35,740 nucleotides of DNA from positions 1 to 35,740 of the forward strand of contig NZ_JAICZW010000054.1 in the NCBI RefSeq assembly GCF_029057325.1. The letters run 5' to 3'. The DNA comes from Bacteroides sp. GTDB lineage: Bacteria; Bacteroidota; Bacteroidia; Bacteroidales; Bacteroidaceae. The notes beneath the pieces are model-generated. The model was not told the origin of the DNA and did not search any database. It saw nothing but the letters and a program-made list of their open reading frames with translations. Numbering within the stretch: the first letter of the stretch is position 1; each line of letters starts with the position of its first letter. Both the position numbers and the translations under genes were made by a program. Below, one piece after another: positions 1 through 7,422 of this stretch.

Positions 1-76
1 ATGTTTCAAAAGCGCCTTTTGCTTTCGGACCCTTCTGGCGCCATACCTTGAGCGTAAATGATATATTTTTATCCAT
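1..76 (-). CDS. frdB: Fumarate reductase/succinate dehydrogenase iron-sulfur subunit, 5' end only
   Basis: Only the first 25 codons lie in the window; the gene runs off the left edge. Reading the minus strand from the ATG at 76-74 gives a peptide starting MDKNISFTLKVWRQKG, the usual N-terminus of Bacteroidetes FrdB/SdhB proteins. The family carries the three iron-sulfur clusters that pass electrons between the cytochrome b subunit and the flavoprotein, but none of the cysteine motifs are in view. It starts 35 bases after the frdA stop on the same strand, which makes it the third gene of a frdC-frdA-frdB operon. The start is chosen because it is the first ATG after frdA and directly opens the conserved N-terminus. 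Identity rests on this short peptide plus position. Confidence 0.85.
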   Translation of the reverse strand, partial: MDKNISFTLKVWRQKGPKAKGAFET

Positions 77-111
77 TTTTCTTTAATTCTTTAATTGTTC
101 AACGTTCCCGA

Positions 112-2058
112 TTAGCTCTTGTAGTTACGAGTCTGTACCTTGATTGCTTCGTAAACCAGCGGTTCTTTCAGCAATACCGGTTCCTTCTCGTCGCTGCCTT
201 GGTATTCCCAGCAAGCTACATAGAAGTAGTTCTCGTCGTCGCGTTTGGCTTCGCCCTCTTCGGTCTGGTATTCTTCACGGAAGTGGCCGCCACAGCTTTC
301 GTTGCGGTTCAAGGCATCATGAGCAACGAGTTCGCCCATGGTGATGAAGTCGTACAGGCGGATGGCCTTGTCCAGCTCTACGTTCATGCCTTCCTTGTCG
401 CCGGGGATGAACAGCTCTTTCTCGAACTCCTTGCGGATTTCCTTCAGTCTCTTCAAGCCTTCCTTCAAGCCTTCTTCAGTACGTCCCATACCTACATATT
501 CCCACATCACGTGGCCCAGTTCCTTGTGGATGGAGTCAACGGATTTCTTACCCTTGATGTTCATCATCCAGTCGATCTTGTCCTGAACGGCCTTCTCGGC
601 GGCTGCGAATTCGGGCAGGTCGGTAGAGAAGCGGGGAACGGTAATCTGGTCGGCCAGATAGTTCTGGATGGTGTAAGGCAATACGAAGTAACCGTCGGCC
701 AGACCCTGCATCAGGGCGGAAGCACCGAGGCGGTTGGCTCCGTGGTCGGAGAAGTTACATTCGCCGATGGCGAACAGACCCTTGATGGAGGTCATCAGTT
801 CGTAGTCCACCCAGATACCGCCCATGGTGTAGTGGATGGCCGGATAAATCATCATCGGGTTGTGTTCGGGGTTCACGTCGGTGATTTCCTCGTACATGTC
901 GAAGAGGTTGCCATAACGCTGGCGAACCACGTCAACGCCCAGACGGTTGATGGCGTCGCTGAAGTCGAGGAACACGGCCAGGCCGGTGTTGTTCACGCCG
1001 AAGCCCTTGTCGCAACGCTCCTTGGCGGCACGGCTGGCAACGTCGCGCGGAACGAGGTTACCGAATGCCGGATAGCGGCGTTCCAGGTAGTAGTCGCGGT
1101 CTTCTTCGGGGATGTCTTTTCCTTGCAGCGTACCTTCTTGCAGCTTCTTGGCGTCTTCCAGCTTCTTCGGAACCCAGATACGACCGTCGTTACGCAGAGA
1201 TTCTGACATCAGCGTCAGTTTAGACTGCTTGTCGCCGTGAACGGGGATACAAGTGGGGTGAATCTGCACGTAAGCGGGGTTGGCGAACCAAGCACCCTTG
1301 CGGTAGCAAGCCATCGCTGCTGTACAGTTACATGCCATTGCGTTGGTAGAAAGGAAGTAAGCGTTACCATAACCGCCGGTGGCGATAACCACGGCATGGG
1401 CGGCGAAACGCTCCAGCTTACCTGTAACGAGGTTCTTGGCGATGATACCGCGTGCGCGTCCGTCGATGAGAACCACGTCTTCCATTTCATAGCGGGTGTA
1501 GAGTTTTACGGTGCCTGCGTTCACCTGACGGCTCAGCGCGGAGTAAGCACCCAGCAACAGCTGCTGGCCTGTCTGACCTTTGGCATAGAAAGTACGTGAT
1601 ACCTGTGCGCCACCGAAAGAACGGTTGTCCAGCGTACCGCCGTATTCGCGTGCGAAGGGAACACCTTGTGCCACGCACTGGTCGATGATGTTGTTGGATA
1701 CTTCGGCCAGACGGTAAACGTTGGCTTCACGGGCGCGGTAGTCGCCACCCTTCACTGTATCGTAGAACAGACGGTAAACGGAGTCACCGTCGTTTTGGTA
1801 ATTCTTGGCTGCGTTGATACCTCCCTGTGCGGCGATGGAGTGTGCGCGGCGCGGAGAGTCTTGGATGCAGAAGTTGAATACTTTGAAACCCATCTCGCCA
1901 AGTGAGGCGGCGGCGCTGGCTCCGGCAAGTCCGGTACCTACGACGATGATGTCCAAACGGCGCTTGTTGGCGGGGTTTACTAATTTTTGGTGAGCCTTAT
2001 AGTTGGTCCATTTCTCAGCCACCGGTCCTTCCGGTATTTTAGAATCTATCTTGGTCAT
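112..2058 (-). CDS. frdA: Fumarate reductase/succinate dehydrogenase flavoprotein subunit
   Basis: Catalytic subunit that interconverts fumarate and succinate on the cytoplasmic face of the membrane; in Bacteroides the physiological direction is fumarate reduction in anaerobic respiration and succinate production. The 648-residue protein has an FAD-binding GTGLAG motif at residues 41-46 and the [10 protein letters not shown] motif, whose His73 is the expected covalent FAD attachment site. The [10 protein letters not shown] stretch and the downstream [11 protein letters not shown] segment belong to the dicarboxylate site of this family. Length matches the Bacillus/Wolinella/Bacteroides type of enzyme. 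It lies between frdC (37-base gap) and frdB (35-base gap) and is surely cotranscribed with them. The family does not allow reductase and dehydrogenase to be told apart by sequence alone. Confidence 0.97.
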   Translation of the reverse strand: MTKIDSKIPEGPVAEKWTNYKAHQKLVNPANKRRLDIIVVGTGLAGASAAASLGEMGFKVFNFCIQDSPRRAHSIAAQGGINAAKNYQNDGDSVYRLFYDTVKGGDYRAREANVYRLAEVSNNIIDQCVAQGVPFAREYGGTLDNRSFGGAQVSRTFYAKGQTGQQLLLGAYSALSRQVNAGTVKLYTRYEMEDVVLIDGRARGIIAKNLVTGKLERFAAHAVVIATGGYGNAYFLSTNAMACNCTAAMACYRKGAWFANPAYVQIHPTCIPVHGDKQSKLTLMSESLRNDGRIWVPKKLEDAKKLQEGTLQGKDIPEEDRDYYLERRYPAFGNLVPRDVASRAAKERCDKGFGVNNTGLAVFLDFSDAINRLGVDVVRQRYGNLFDMYEEITDVNPEHNPMMIYPAIHYTMGGIWVDYELMTSIKGLFAIGECNFSDHGANRLGASALMQGLADGYFVLPYTIQNYLADQITVPRFSTDLPEFAAAEKAVQDKIDWMMNIKGKKSVDSIHKELGHVMWEYVGMGRTEEGLKEGLKRLKEIRKEFEKELFIPGDKEGMNVELDKAIRLYDFITMGELVAHDALNRNESCGGHFREEYQTEEGEAKRDDENYFYVACWEYQGSDEKEPVLLKEPLVYEAIKVQTRNYKS

Positions 2059-2099
2059 AATGCAATTTACAATTTAGTCATTTACAATTTACAATTTAG
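2059..2099. repeat. Short AT-rich direct repeats between frdC and frdA
   Basis: The 37-base gap between the frdC stop and the frdA start consists largely of copies of an ATTTACAATTTA-type unit. The last copy supplies the frdC stop codon. No terminator-like hairpin is visible, so the operon should read through. Confidence 0.6.
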
Positions 2100-2794
2100 C
2101 AAGCGCCGCACAATGATTTTGCAAAGAATACGACAACTACCAGTGCGAAGCATACTACAACAATGGTAGAGTAGATGTCGGAGATGCACTTCCAACGGTT
2201 GATCCATACCTTGTTGTTCCAGCCCAAAGACTGCATGGCGCTCCAGAAACCGTGGGTCAGGTGGAACCACAATGCGGCCAGCCAAACGAGGTAAAGCACT
2301 ACAAACACCGGGTTGCTGAATGTCTGCTGGATGTGGTAAACGCCGTTGGCGGCAAAAGCGAGTGTGCCCATGTCGGCGTGCATGCCCATGTTGTGCATCA
2401 ACTCCGGCAGCTGCATCTTAGACCAGAAGTTTACCAGGTGCAGACCCAAGCCTACAATCACGATAATGCCCAGTACGAGCATGTTTTGAGAAGCCCATTC
2501 CACGTTCTTCGGTTTCTCTGTCACGGCATAGCGTTCGCTGCCGCGTGCCTTGCGGTTCTGCATGGTCAGCCAGAAAGCGTAGATGATGTGGATGATGAAC
2601 AAGGCAGCCAGTCCGGCGGTTGCCACAAGTGCGTACCAGTTTGCTCCCAGGAACTCACAAACCATGTTATAGCCGTTGGCCGAAACCAAGGCAACAAGGT
2701 TCATCGCCATGTGAAAGGTTAGAAACAGGACAAGGGCGATGCCGGTAACACTCATCACCACTTTCCTTCCTACAGATGAATTACTTAACCACAT
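2096..2794 (-). CDS. frdC: Fumarate reductase/succinate dehydrogenase cytochrome b subunit
   Basis: Membrane anchor and dihaem cytochrome b of the complex; it exchanges electrons with menaquinone and passes them to FrdB/FrdA. The 232-residue protein has about five hydrophobic helices (roughly residues 15-38, 55-77, 98-120, 150-175 and 203-228), with helix-located histidines such as His28 in FHMAMN and those in the FIIHIIYAF and WFHLTHGF segments as likely haem ligands. This is the Bacillus subtilis/Wolinella single-subunit type, not the enterobacterial two-subunit anchor. It is the first gene of the operon, with a good Bacteroides promoter about 70 bases upstream. The ATG at 2794 starts the usual MWLSNSSVGRK N-terminus. 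Confidence 0.95.
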   Translation of the reverse strand: MWLSNSSVGRKVVMSVTGIALVLFLTFHMAMNLVALVSANGYNMVCEFLGANWYALVATAGLAALFIIHIIYAFWLTMQNRKARGSERYAVTEKPKNVEWASQNMLVLGIIVIVGLGLHLVNFWSKMQLPELMHNMGMHADMGTLAFAANGVYHIQQTFSNPVFVVLYLVWLAALWFHLTHGFWSAMQSLGWNNKVWINRWKCISDIYSTIVVVCFALVVVVFFAKSLCGAC

Positions 2795-2864
2795 AAATGA
2801 TTGAATTTAAATTATTTAATAGTTAGAAAATATATCCACAAAAGTTGATTCCTCTCATTTTGTG

Positions 2865-2895
2865 CAAAAATAGGTGAAAAAGCTTGATTAAGCAA
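2865..2895 (-). promoter_or_regulatory. Promoter of the frdCAB operon
   Basis: On the minus strand TATTTTTG (2872-2865) matches the Bacteroides -7 consensus TAnnTTTG, and TTGC (2895-2892) sits 19 bases further upstream as the -33 element. Position is about 70 bases before the frdC start. Confidence 0.6.
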
Positions 2896-3109
2896 GCGAT
2901 TAAAGAAATTATTCCGTAATGCACGGCTTTTTCATGAAAATGGAGTCCGTTGACTTCTGACGTAACGGAGCAAAGCGGAGTGATAGCTCCTCTGACTCCT
3001 TCAATGAAGAGCCGTGGAACGAAAATCATATATATTTACACAAGAAATCTTCCTTCCGGAGATTCCGTCATCTTTTGTTTTTCCGGTCCGTGTCTTATCC
3101 GGCCCTTGT

Positions 3110-3199
3110 CTGCTCCATAGTTTCTTCGGTGTTTCTTCGGACGTTCTTCGGACATTCTTCGGTCCTAGGGAGTGGAGTTTGTCCGAAGAACGTCCGAAG
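3110..3199. repeat. Dispersed repeat: tandem 11-bp units and a 19-bp inverted repeat (copy 1)
   Basis: Tandem units of about 11 bases of the type CTTCGGACGTT run from roughly 3124 to 3162. A 19-base arm at 3135-3153 is matched exactly, in reverse complement, by 3181-3199, leaving a 27-base loop. Bases 3110-3179 recur with only 4 mismatches at 35671-35740, where the window ends before the second arm can be seen. It lies in the 3' flank of the AraC-type gene and upstream of frdC, so it could form a strong hairpin in the regulator transcript. This is a dispersed element of unknown function. Confidence 0.8.
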
Positions 3200-3368
3200 C
3201 CGAATAGGCTCTGGTAGGGGGCGGACAGGGTGCAGTATAGAGACAATAGCTGGTGAAAAAGCAAAGGGTGTTTTTTCACCGGAGCGTGGCGGTTGCGGGA
3301 AAAAGATGAAAAACATTTTACAAACGAAGGGAGTGCTTGTGACAATGCCATTTCCGGGGGCATTCTCG

Positions 3369-4265
3369 TTATTCCTTCTCCTTCTCCTGTTCTTTGTGGA
3401 GGATGCCGATGTTTTCTCCGCTCATCAGGCGTTTCCGGAGGGAGCGTGGAGTGTCGCCGAAGGAGTCTTTGCAGAAATGGGCGAAGTGGGAGAGGGAGTC
3501 GAAGCCATAGCGGGCACTGATGACCGAGATGCGTTGTTTGGTGTGTCGGAGGTCGTTCAGGATGCCTTCGCGCTTTTTGTCCAGAATCCATTCATATACA
3601 GGGACTCCGTACATGTTCTTGAAGAGGCGGCGGAAGGTGGTGATGGTATAGCCGCCGAGGTGGGCGAACTCTTCCACATTCTTCACCTTGTCGTAGTTTT
3701 TCATCACGAAGTAGTGGAAGCTTTCCGTGTAGGAGCTGATGGGGTAGAAGAAGCTGCTGATTTGGGGCAGCGGATAGTAGCATGTCAGTATATGCACCAG
3801 CTCATACCCTTTTATCTTCAGGTATTTGCCGCATGGGCAGGGCTGTTCCTTGAGGTAGCATGCCACGCCGCTCAGGATGTTTTCCAGCAGGGGAATTGCC
3901 GTCAGCGGGGTGTAGGTGAGGGGAGGGGCCGAAAGTTTCAGCACCTCTTTGTAGCGCTCTTCGCATATCAAGGGAGGTTCGTTGAACCAATAGACGATGT
4001 ACTCCACTTCCGTCAGGGCGAGGAGTTCCATTTTGGAGCCGATGGCTTGCAGGATGATTTGTTTGCTGCGGAGGGTGGCGCCCGGATATTCGTTGCTGTT
4101 GATGAGCAGTTCGCCCCGCAGCATGAAGATCATGCAGTTTTGCGTGCACTTTTTGGCAGAAGCATGCCATCCTTTGGGATAATGGTGTAAAACCAACATT
4201 CCTTCTGATTTCTGAGCGCATGTATTACAATCAATATTCCGGTTGCAAAAGTTTTCCGAAGCCAT
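3369..4265 (-). CDS. AraC family transcriptional regulator
   Basis: 298-residue protein with a C-terminal AraC/XylS double helix-turn-helix domain (about residues 190-285: NVEEFAHLGGYTITTFRRLF, then the ISARYGFDSLSHFAHFCKDSFGDTPRSLRKR signature helix region split over the second HTH). The N-terminal half resembles the small-ligand or cupin-like sensor region of Bacteroides regulators and has several cysteines near the start (CNRNIDCNTC and CTQNC); its signal is unknown. It is divergent from the PAP2 phosphatase gene, 104 bases apart, with overlapping promoter regions, so it may control that gene as well as itself. This is inference from position only. Confidence 0.9.
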   Translation of the reverse strand: MASENFCNRNIDCNTCAQKSEGMLVLHHYPKGWHASAKKCTQNCMIFMLRGELLINSNEYPGATLRSKQIILQAIGSKMELLALTEVEYIVYWFNEPPLICEERYKEVLKLSAPPLTYTPLTAIPLLENILSGVACYLKEQPCPCGKYLKIKGYELVHILTCYYPLPQISSFFYPISSYTESFHYFVMKNYDKVKNVEEFAHLGGYTITTFRRLFKNMYGVPVYEWILDKKREGILNDLRHTKQRISVISARYGFDSLSHFAHFCKDSFGDTPRSLRKRLMSGENIGILHKEQEKEKE

Positions 4266-4297
4266 AAAAGGATAGCGAATTTAGTATAAAAGTGGGG

Positions 4298-4305
4298 CAA
4301 AGATA
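4298..4305 (-). promoter_or_regulatory. -7 element for the AraC-type gene
   Basis: On the minus strand TATCTTTG matches TAnnTTTG exactly, 33 bases before the start codon. No clear -33 element at the usual distance. Confidence 0.45.
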
Positions 4306-4338
4306 GACTTTTTTTATAATAACTATGTCTGTTTGTTT

Positions 4339-4346
4339 TATCTTTG
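4339..4346 (+). promoter_or_regulatory. -7 element for the PAP2 gene
   Basis: TATCTTTG, an exact TAnnTTTG match 24 bases before the ATG at 4370. It lies only 33 bases from the opposing element for the AraC-type gene, so the two promoters would share regulatory DNA. Transcription starting about seven bases downstream excludes the longer reading frame from 4325. Confidence 0.5.
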
Positions 4347-4369
4347 CACCAAACAAATGTGAAAAGGTT

Positions 4370-4972
4370 ATGAAAAAATGGTACTTATTTGTATATTTTA
4401 TCTCCCTTGTTGTATCGGGTGTTTCGGCGCAGAATTGGGACATCAATACGCTGCATAGAGTGAACGGTTGGGATGGCAGATTCATCCGCAACTACAATAA
4501 GGTGATTTCGCGTTCGGAGCCTTACGTAGCGGTTGGCGTACCTGTGGCGATGGCGGTGGCGGCGTGGGTGAAACACGACAAGGGGCTGCTGAAGGATGCG
4601 CTCTATGTGGGTACCGGTGTGGCGGGAACCTTTGTCGTGACGTATGGGATGAAGTATCTGGTGGACCGCCAACGTCCCTACGATAAGTATCCCGACCGGG
4701 TGCATCCCTATAGCCGCGAGAGCAGTCCTTCCTTCCCTTCGGGACATACGGCGACGGCGTTTGCCCTTGCCACTTCGCTCAGCGTGAAGTATCCTAAATG
4801 GTATGTGATAGCTCCCTCTGCCTTGTGGGCGTGCTCCGTGGGAGTCTCCCGCATGAACGAGGGGGTGCACTATCCGTCGGATGTGCTGGCGGGGGCGGCC
4901 ATCGGTGCAGGATGCGCCGTGGCGAACATCTATGTCAACCGTTGGTTGAATCGCTGGCTGTTCGGCGAGTAA
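4370..4972 (+). CDS. Periplasmic PAP2 family phosphatase
   Basis: 200-residue acid phosphatase/lipid phosphatase of the PAP2 superfamily. All three phosphatase motifs are present: KYLVDRQRP, PSFPSGHTA and SRMNEGVHYPSD, holding the catalytic histidines and the Arg/Lys phosphate-binding residues. A cleavable signal peptide (about residues 1-21, ending VSGVSAQ) places it in the periplasm or outer leaflet side; a hydrophobic segment near residues 55-70 may be membrane associated. Substrate unknown; relatives act on undecaprenyl or lipid A phosphates, among others. The ATG at 4370 is chosen because it opens the signal peptide and follows the promoter; an upstream in-frame ATG at 4325 lies before the promoter. 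Divergent from an AraC-type regulator. Confidence 0.9.
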   Translation: MKKWYLFVYFISLVVSGVSAQNWDINTLHRVNGWDGRFIRNYNKVISRSEPYVAVGVPVAMAVAAWVKHDKGLLKDALYVGTGVAGTFVVTYGMKYLVDRQRPYDKYPDRVHPYSRESSPSFPSGHTATAFALATSLSVKYPKWYVIAPSALWACSVGVSRMNEGVHYPSDVLAGAAIGAGCAVANIYVNRWLNRWLFGE

Positions 4973-5012
4973 ACAGCTGGTTATGAATATGTTGCTGGCT
5001 GTTTGTTTTCGG

Positions 5013-5101
5013 CTTGACAGACGCAAGTGTCTGTCGCGACAGACACTTGTGTTCAAGAAGTCAGACACTTGCTTCTGAGCGGACAGGAGCAAGTGTCTGT
5101 G
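5013..5101. repeat. Palindromic ~22-bp unit array, locus A (PAP2/S41 junction)
   Basis: Four units in alternating orientation built on the core GACACTTGTGTC or its complement, e.g. GACAGACGCAAGTGTCTGTC at 5016-5035 and GACAGACACTTGTG from 5038. It fills the gap between two convergent genes. Members of the same family lie at 24341-24426 and 32354-32440. The left flank (TTTTCGGCTTGACAGAC) is the reverse complement of the right flank of locus B apart from one base. Likely a bidirectional terminator or REP-like element. Confidence 0.8.
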
Positions 5102-5111
5102 AAAGGGGCAG

Positions 5112-6803
5112 TTATTGCCCGGGAATAATCGTGCTGTAGATGCCTTCGTCCAGCACTTTCAGTGCCTGTTGCACGCTGTGGTTCGTGGTGTTCATGACGC
5201 GGAAGTATTCGTTCATCTCCCACAGGTCGCGGGCTATCAGCGCCTTGAGCTGTGTCTTGATGAGCGGCAGGGAGCGGTTGTATTGTCTTTCGTCGAACTT
5301 GATATTCTCCTTTTCGGCCATCGCGCGCACGTCGGCCAGGAACCGGTCGTCTATCTCAAACTTTTCGTTGAAGGCCTCGAAGGTCTTGTATCGGCTCTGC
5401 AACTCCTTGCGGTGTTTCTCGATGTAGCCGGTGGTGCTTCGGATGATGACGCCTTTTGCCACGAGGTTGCGGTGGTAGTCGGTATATTGGGTGGTGTCGA
5501 TGGGCACGAAGAAGTCGGGCATGATGCCTCCGCCGCCATAGACGGTGCGTGCCAGGCGTTTGGTCTGCACCTTCAGCGAGTCGGCGAAGTGGATGCTGTC
5601 GGCGTGAATCATCTCACCGTGGTTGAAGCGGTCTGTCAGTTCGCGGTTGTATTTCGACACTCCTGCCTCGCCGTTCAGCGTGGCGTCGGGGTTGGCGGTG
5701 TTGTCGTAGGGCTTCTGGATGCAGCGGCCTGCGGGGGTGTAGTAGCGGGCGATGGTGAGCCGGATCATGGAGCCGTCGGGCAGGTCGATGGGGCGTTGCA
5801 CCAGTCCTTTGCCGAAGGTGCGGCGGCCTACCACTACGCCACGGTCCCAATCCTGAATGGCTCCCGTCACGATTTCGCTGGCGGATGCGGAGTACTCGTC
5901 CACCAATACGACGAGGCGTCCTTTCTTGAACTTGCCTGTGCCTTTGGCATAGAAGTCGCTGCGGCGGGCGGCGCGTCCTTCGGTATATACAATCAGCTCT
6001 TTCTGCTCTAAGAATTCGTTGGCCAGGTCGATGGCGGCGTTCAGGTATCCTCCGCCGTTGCCTTGCAGGTCGAGGATGAGGTCTTTCATGCCCTTCTGCT
6101 GCAACGTTTTCAGGGCTTCGGCGAACTCTTCGGCGGTGGTGGCGCCGAATCGGTTGATACGGATGTAGCCGGTCTGCGGCTGTATCATGTAAGAGGCGTC
6201 GAGGCTGAGGATGGGTATCTTGTCGCGGCGCACGGTGAAGTGGAGCGTGTCGTCCACGCCGCGGCGCACGATGGCGAGGCTGACTTCCGAGTTCTTCGGT
6301 CCCCGCAGGCGGCTCATAATCTCTTCCGTGCTCATCTTCACGCCGGCGATGGCGGTGTCGTTCACCGCCACGATGCGGTCTCCCGCCAGAATGCCCACTT
6401 TTTCGGAAGGCCCGTTGCTGACGGGCTGGATGACGAGCAGCGTGTCTTCCACCATCTGGAACTGCACACCGATGCCTTCGAAGTTCCCCTGCAAGGGTTC
6501 GTTCATCTTCTTCACCTCTTCGGCGTTGTTGTAGGTGGAGTGGGGGTCGAGCTGTGCCAGCATCCGGATGATGGCCTCTTCCACCAGTTTGTTCTCATCC
6601 ACCGGGTCCACATAGAGCCTGCTGATGGCGAACTCCGCCATTTGCAGCTTGCGCAGGGCTTCGTTGTTCGATTGTTGCGCGTGCAGGGGTAGGGCGCAAA
6701 AGAGGAAAAGCAAAGCCTCACCCCCGGCCCCTCTCCAAAGGGAGAGGGGAGAGTGGGTGATGAGGGATATGAGGGCGGATAATGCTTTCGATAATGCTTT
6801 CAT
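5112..6803 (-). CDS. S41 family C-terminal processing peptidase with PDZ domain
   Basis: 563-residue secreted serine protease of the CtpA/Tsp type, expected in the periplasm. After the signal peptide (residues 1-42, ending LPLHAQ) comes a short helical region, a PDZ domain (about 105-182, GNFEGIGVQF to VRRG) and the S41 catalytic core with the SASASE motif at 305-310. By spacing to Lys332 and Gln336 (GKGLVQ), Ser307 is the likely nucleophile of the Ser-Lys-Gln triad. The C-terminal 200 residues are the extension usual in Bacteroidetes members. Odd: residues of about 14-30 of the signal peptide are encoded by a REP-like palindrome (6715-6764), splitting a normal leader (MKALSKALSALIS / LLFLFCALPLHAQ). 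The 3' end meets the PAP2 gene across repeat array A. Substrate unknown. Confidence 0.93.
   Translation of the reverse strand: MKALSKALSALISLITHSPLSLWRGAGGEALLFLFCALPLHAQQSNNEALRKLQMAEFAISRLYVDPVDENKLVEEAIIRMLAQLDPHSTYNNAEEVKKMNEPLQGNFEGIGVQFQMVEDTLLVIQPVSNGPSEKVGILAGDRIVAVNDTAIAGVKMSTEEIMSRLRGPKNSEVSLAIVRRGVDDTLHFTVRRDKIPILSLDASYMIQPQTGYIRINRFGATTAEEFAEALKTLQQKGMKDLILDLQGNGGGYLNAAIDLANEFLEQKELIVYTEGRAARRSDFYAKGTGKFKKGRLVVLVDEYSASASEIVTGAIQDWDRGVVVGRRTFGKGLVQRPIDLPDGSMIRLTIARYYTPAGRCIQKPYDNTANPDATLNGEAGVSKYNRELTDRFNHGEMIHADSIHFADSLKVQTKRLARTVYGGGGIMPDFFVPIDTTQYTDYHRNLVAKGVIIRSTTGYIEKHRKELQSRYKTFEAFNEKFEIDDRFLADVRAMAEKENIKFDERQYNRSLPLIKTQLKALIARDLWEMNEYFRVMNTTNHSVQQALKVLDEGIYSTIIPGQ
6715..6764. 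repeat. REP-like palindrome inside the S41 signal-peptide coding region
   Basis: A GC-rich imperfect palindrome with stem CCCCTCTCC / GGAGAGGGG around a short AAAG-type loop, with flanking CCTCACCC and GGGTGATGAGG that also pair. This composition is typical of REP/BOX-type intergenic palindromes, but here it is within the first 30 codons of a protein. It keeps the reading frame. Confidence 0.75.
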
Positions 6804-6855
6804 AAGGAATAATAAATTAATGATTGGTGAACTATAGGAGAGCTATTCTTTCTGT

Positions 6856-6974
6856 AGATGTGTCAAAACATGCATTTCACTTTCTTTTAGACACGGATTT
6901 ACACGGTTTTCTTCTTGATTAATCTGTGCCTAAAATCTATCATTATGTCGGGTTCTTTTCGTTTTGACACATCT
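6856..6974. mobile_element. MITE-like element with 14-bp terminal inverted repeats (copy 1)
   Basis: 119 bases bounded by AGATGTGTCAAAAC (6856-6869) and its exact reverse complement (6961-6974). The interior has the TTTTAGACACGGATTTACACGG and CTGTGCCTAAAA hairpin halves. Copy 2 at 23108-23244 is the same element in the opposite orientation and slightly longer. Too short to code for anything, so it would depend on a transposase supplied elsewhere. It overlaps the last ten or so codons and the stop of coaD. No clear target-site duplication was seen. Confidence 0.7.
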
Positions 6975-7422
6975 TTTCGGGGGGAGAGGCTATGAACCTG
7001 CTCACATCCTTCCCATACCTCAGCAACTCCCTTACGACAGTAGAACTGATACTTGACAGTTCCGGCTCGGTGAAGAGCAGGATGGTTTCGATGCCCGTCA
7101 ACTGGCGGTTGATGTCGGCGATAGTCTCCTCATACTCAAAGTCTTTCACCGTGCGGATGCCTCGGATGATGAGGTTGGCTTCCATCTGCCGGGCGAAGTC
7201 GATGGTCAGGCAGTTGTATGACCGGACGATGACGCGCGGTTCGTCGCGGTAGAGGTCGCGTATCATCTGCTCCCGTTTCTCTACGGGGAAGTAGGTGTTC
7301 TTGTTGTCGTTGATGCCGATGCCGATGACCACTTCGTCGATGAACGTCAGCGCGCGGCGCACTATCGAAGCGTGTCCGATGGTGAACGGGTCGAATGTGC
7401 CCGGAAAGATTGCTCTTCTCAT
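6943..7422 (-). CDS. coaD: Phosphopantetheine adenylyltransferase
   Basis: Transfers AMP from ATP to 4'-phosphopantetheine to give dephospho-CoA, the fourth step of CoA synthesis; cytosolic, normally a hexamer. The 159-residue protein has the nucleotidyltransferase motif [12 protein letters not shown] (residues 6-17), the substrate-binding segment [14 protein letters not shown] and the ISSTVVREL motif near residue 128. The start overlaps the parE stop by four bases (ATGA), so translation is probably coupled. The last ten or so residues ([10 protein letters not shown]) and the stop codon are encoded by the MITE-like element at 6856-6974, so the natural C-terminus has been replaced. This lies beyond the conserved fold and is probably tolerated. 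Confidence 0.95.
   Translation of the reverse strand: MRRAIFPGTFDPFTIGHASIVRRALTFIDEVVIGIGINDNKNTYFPVEKREQMIRDLYRDEPRVIVRSYNCLTIDFARQMEANLIIRGIRTVKDFEYEETIADINRQLTGIETILLFTEPELSSISSTVVRELLRYGKDVSRFIASPPEKMCQNEKNPT

Larger units (their letters stand above)
2795..3368. other. 574-base region between the frd operon and the AraC-type gene: promoter plus dispersed repeat
   Basis: No credible gene. It holds the frd promoter near 2865-2895 and the 11-bp tandem/hairpin repeat at 3110-3199. The short open frames here have no recognisable protein character and overlap the palindrome. Confidence 0.6.

Noticed and set aside
58..1206. Long plus-strand frame opposite frdA (382 codons)
   Set aside because: Antisense shadow of a strongly coding gene with GC-rich third positions; protein text is low-quality (long hydrophobic/valine runs) and frdA is certain.
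5013..5101. Possible CRISPR array at the ~22-bp unit loci
   Set aside because: Units are contiguous or palindromic with no unique spacers of constant length and there are no cas genes in the window.
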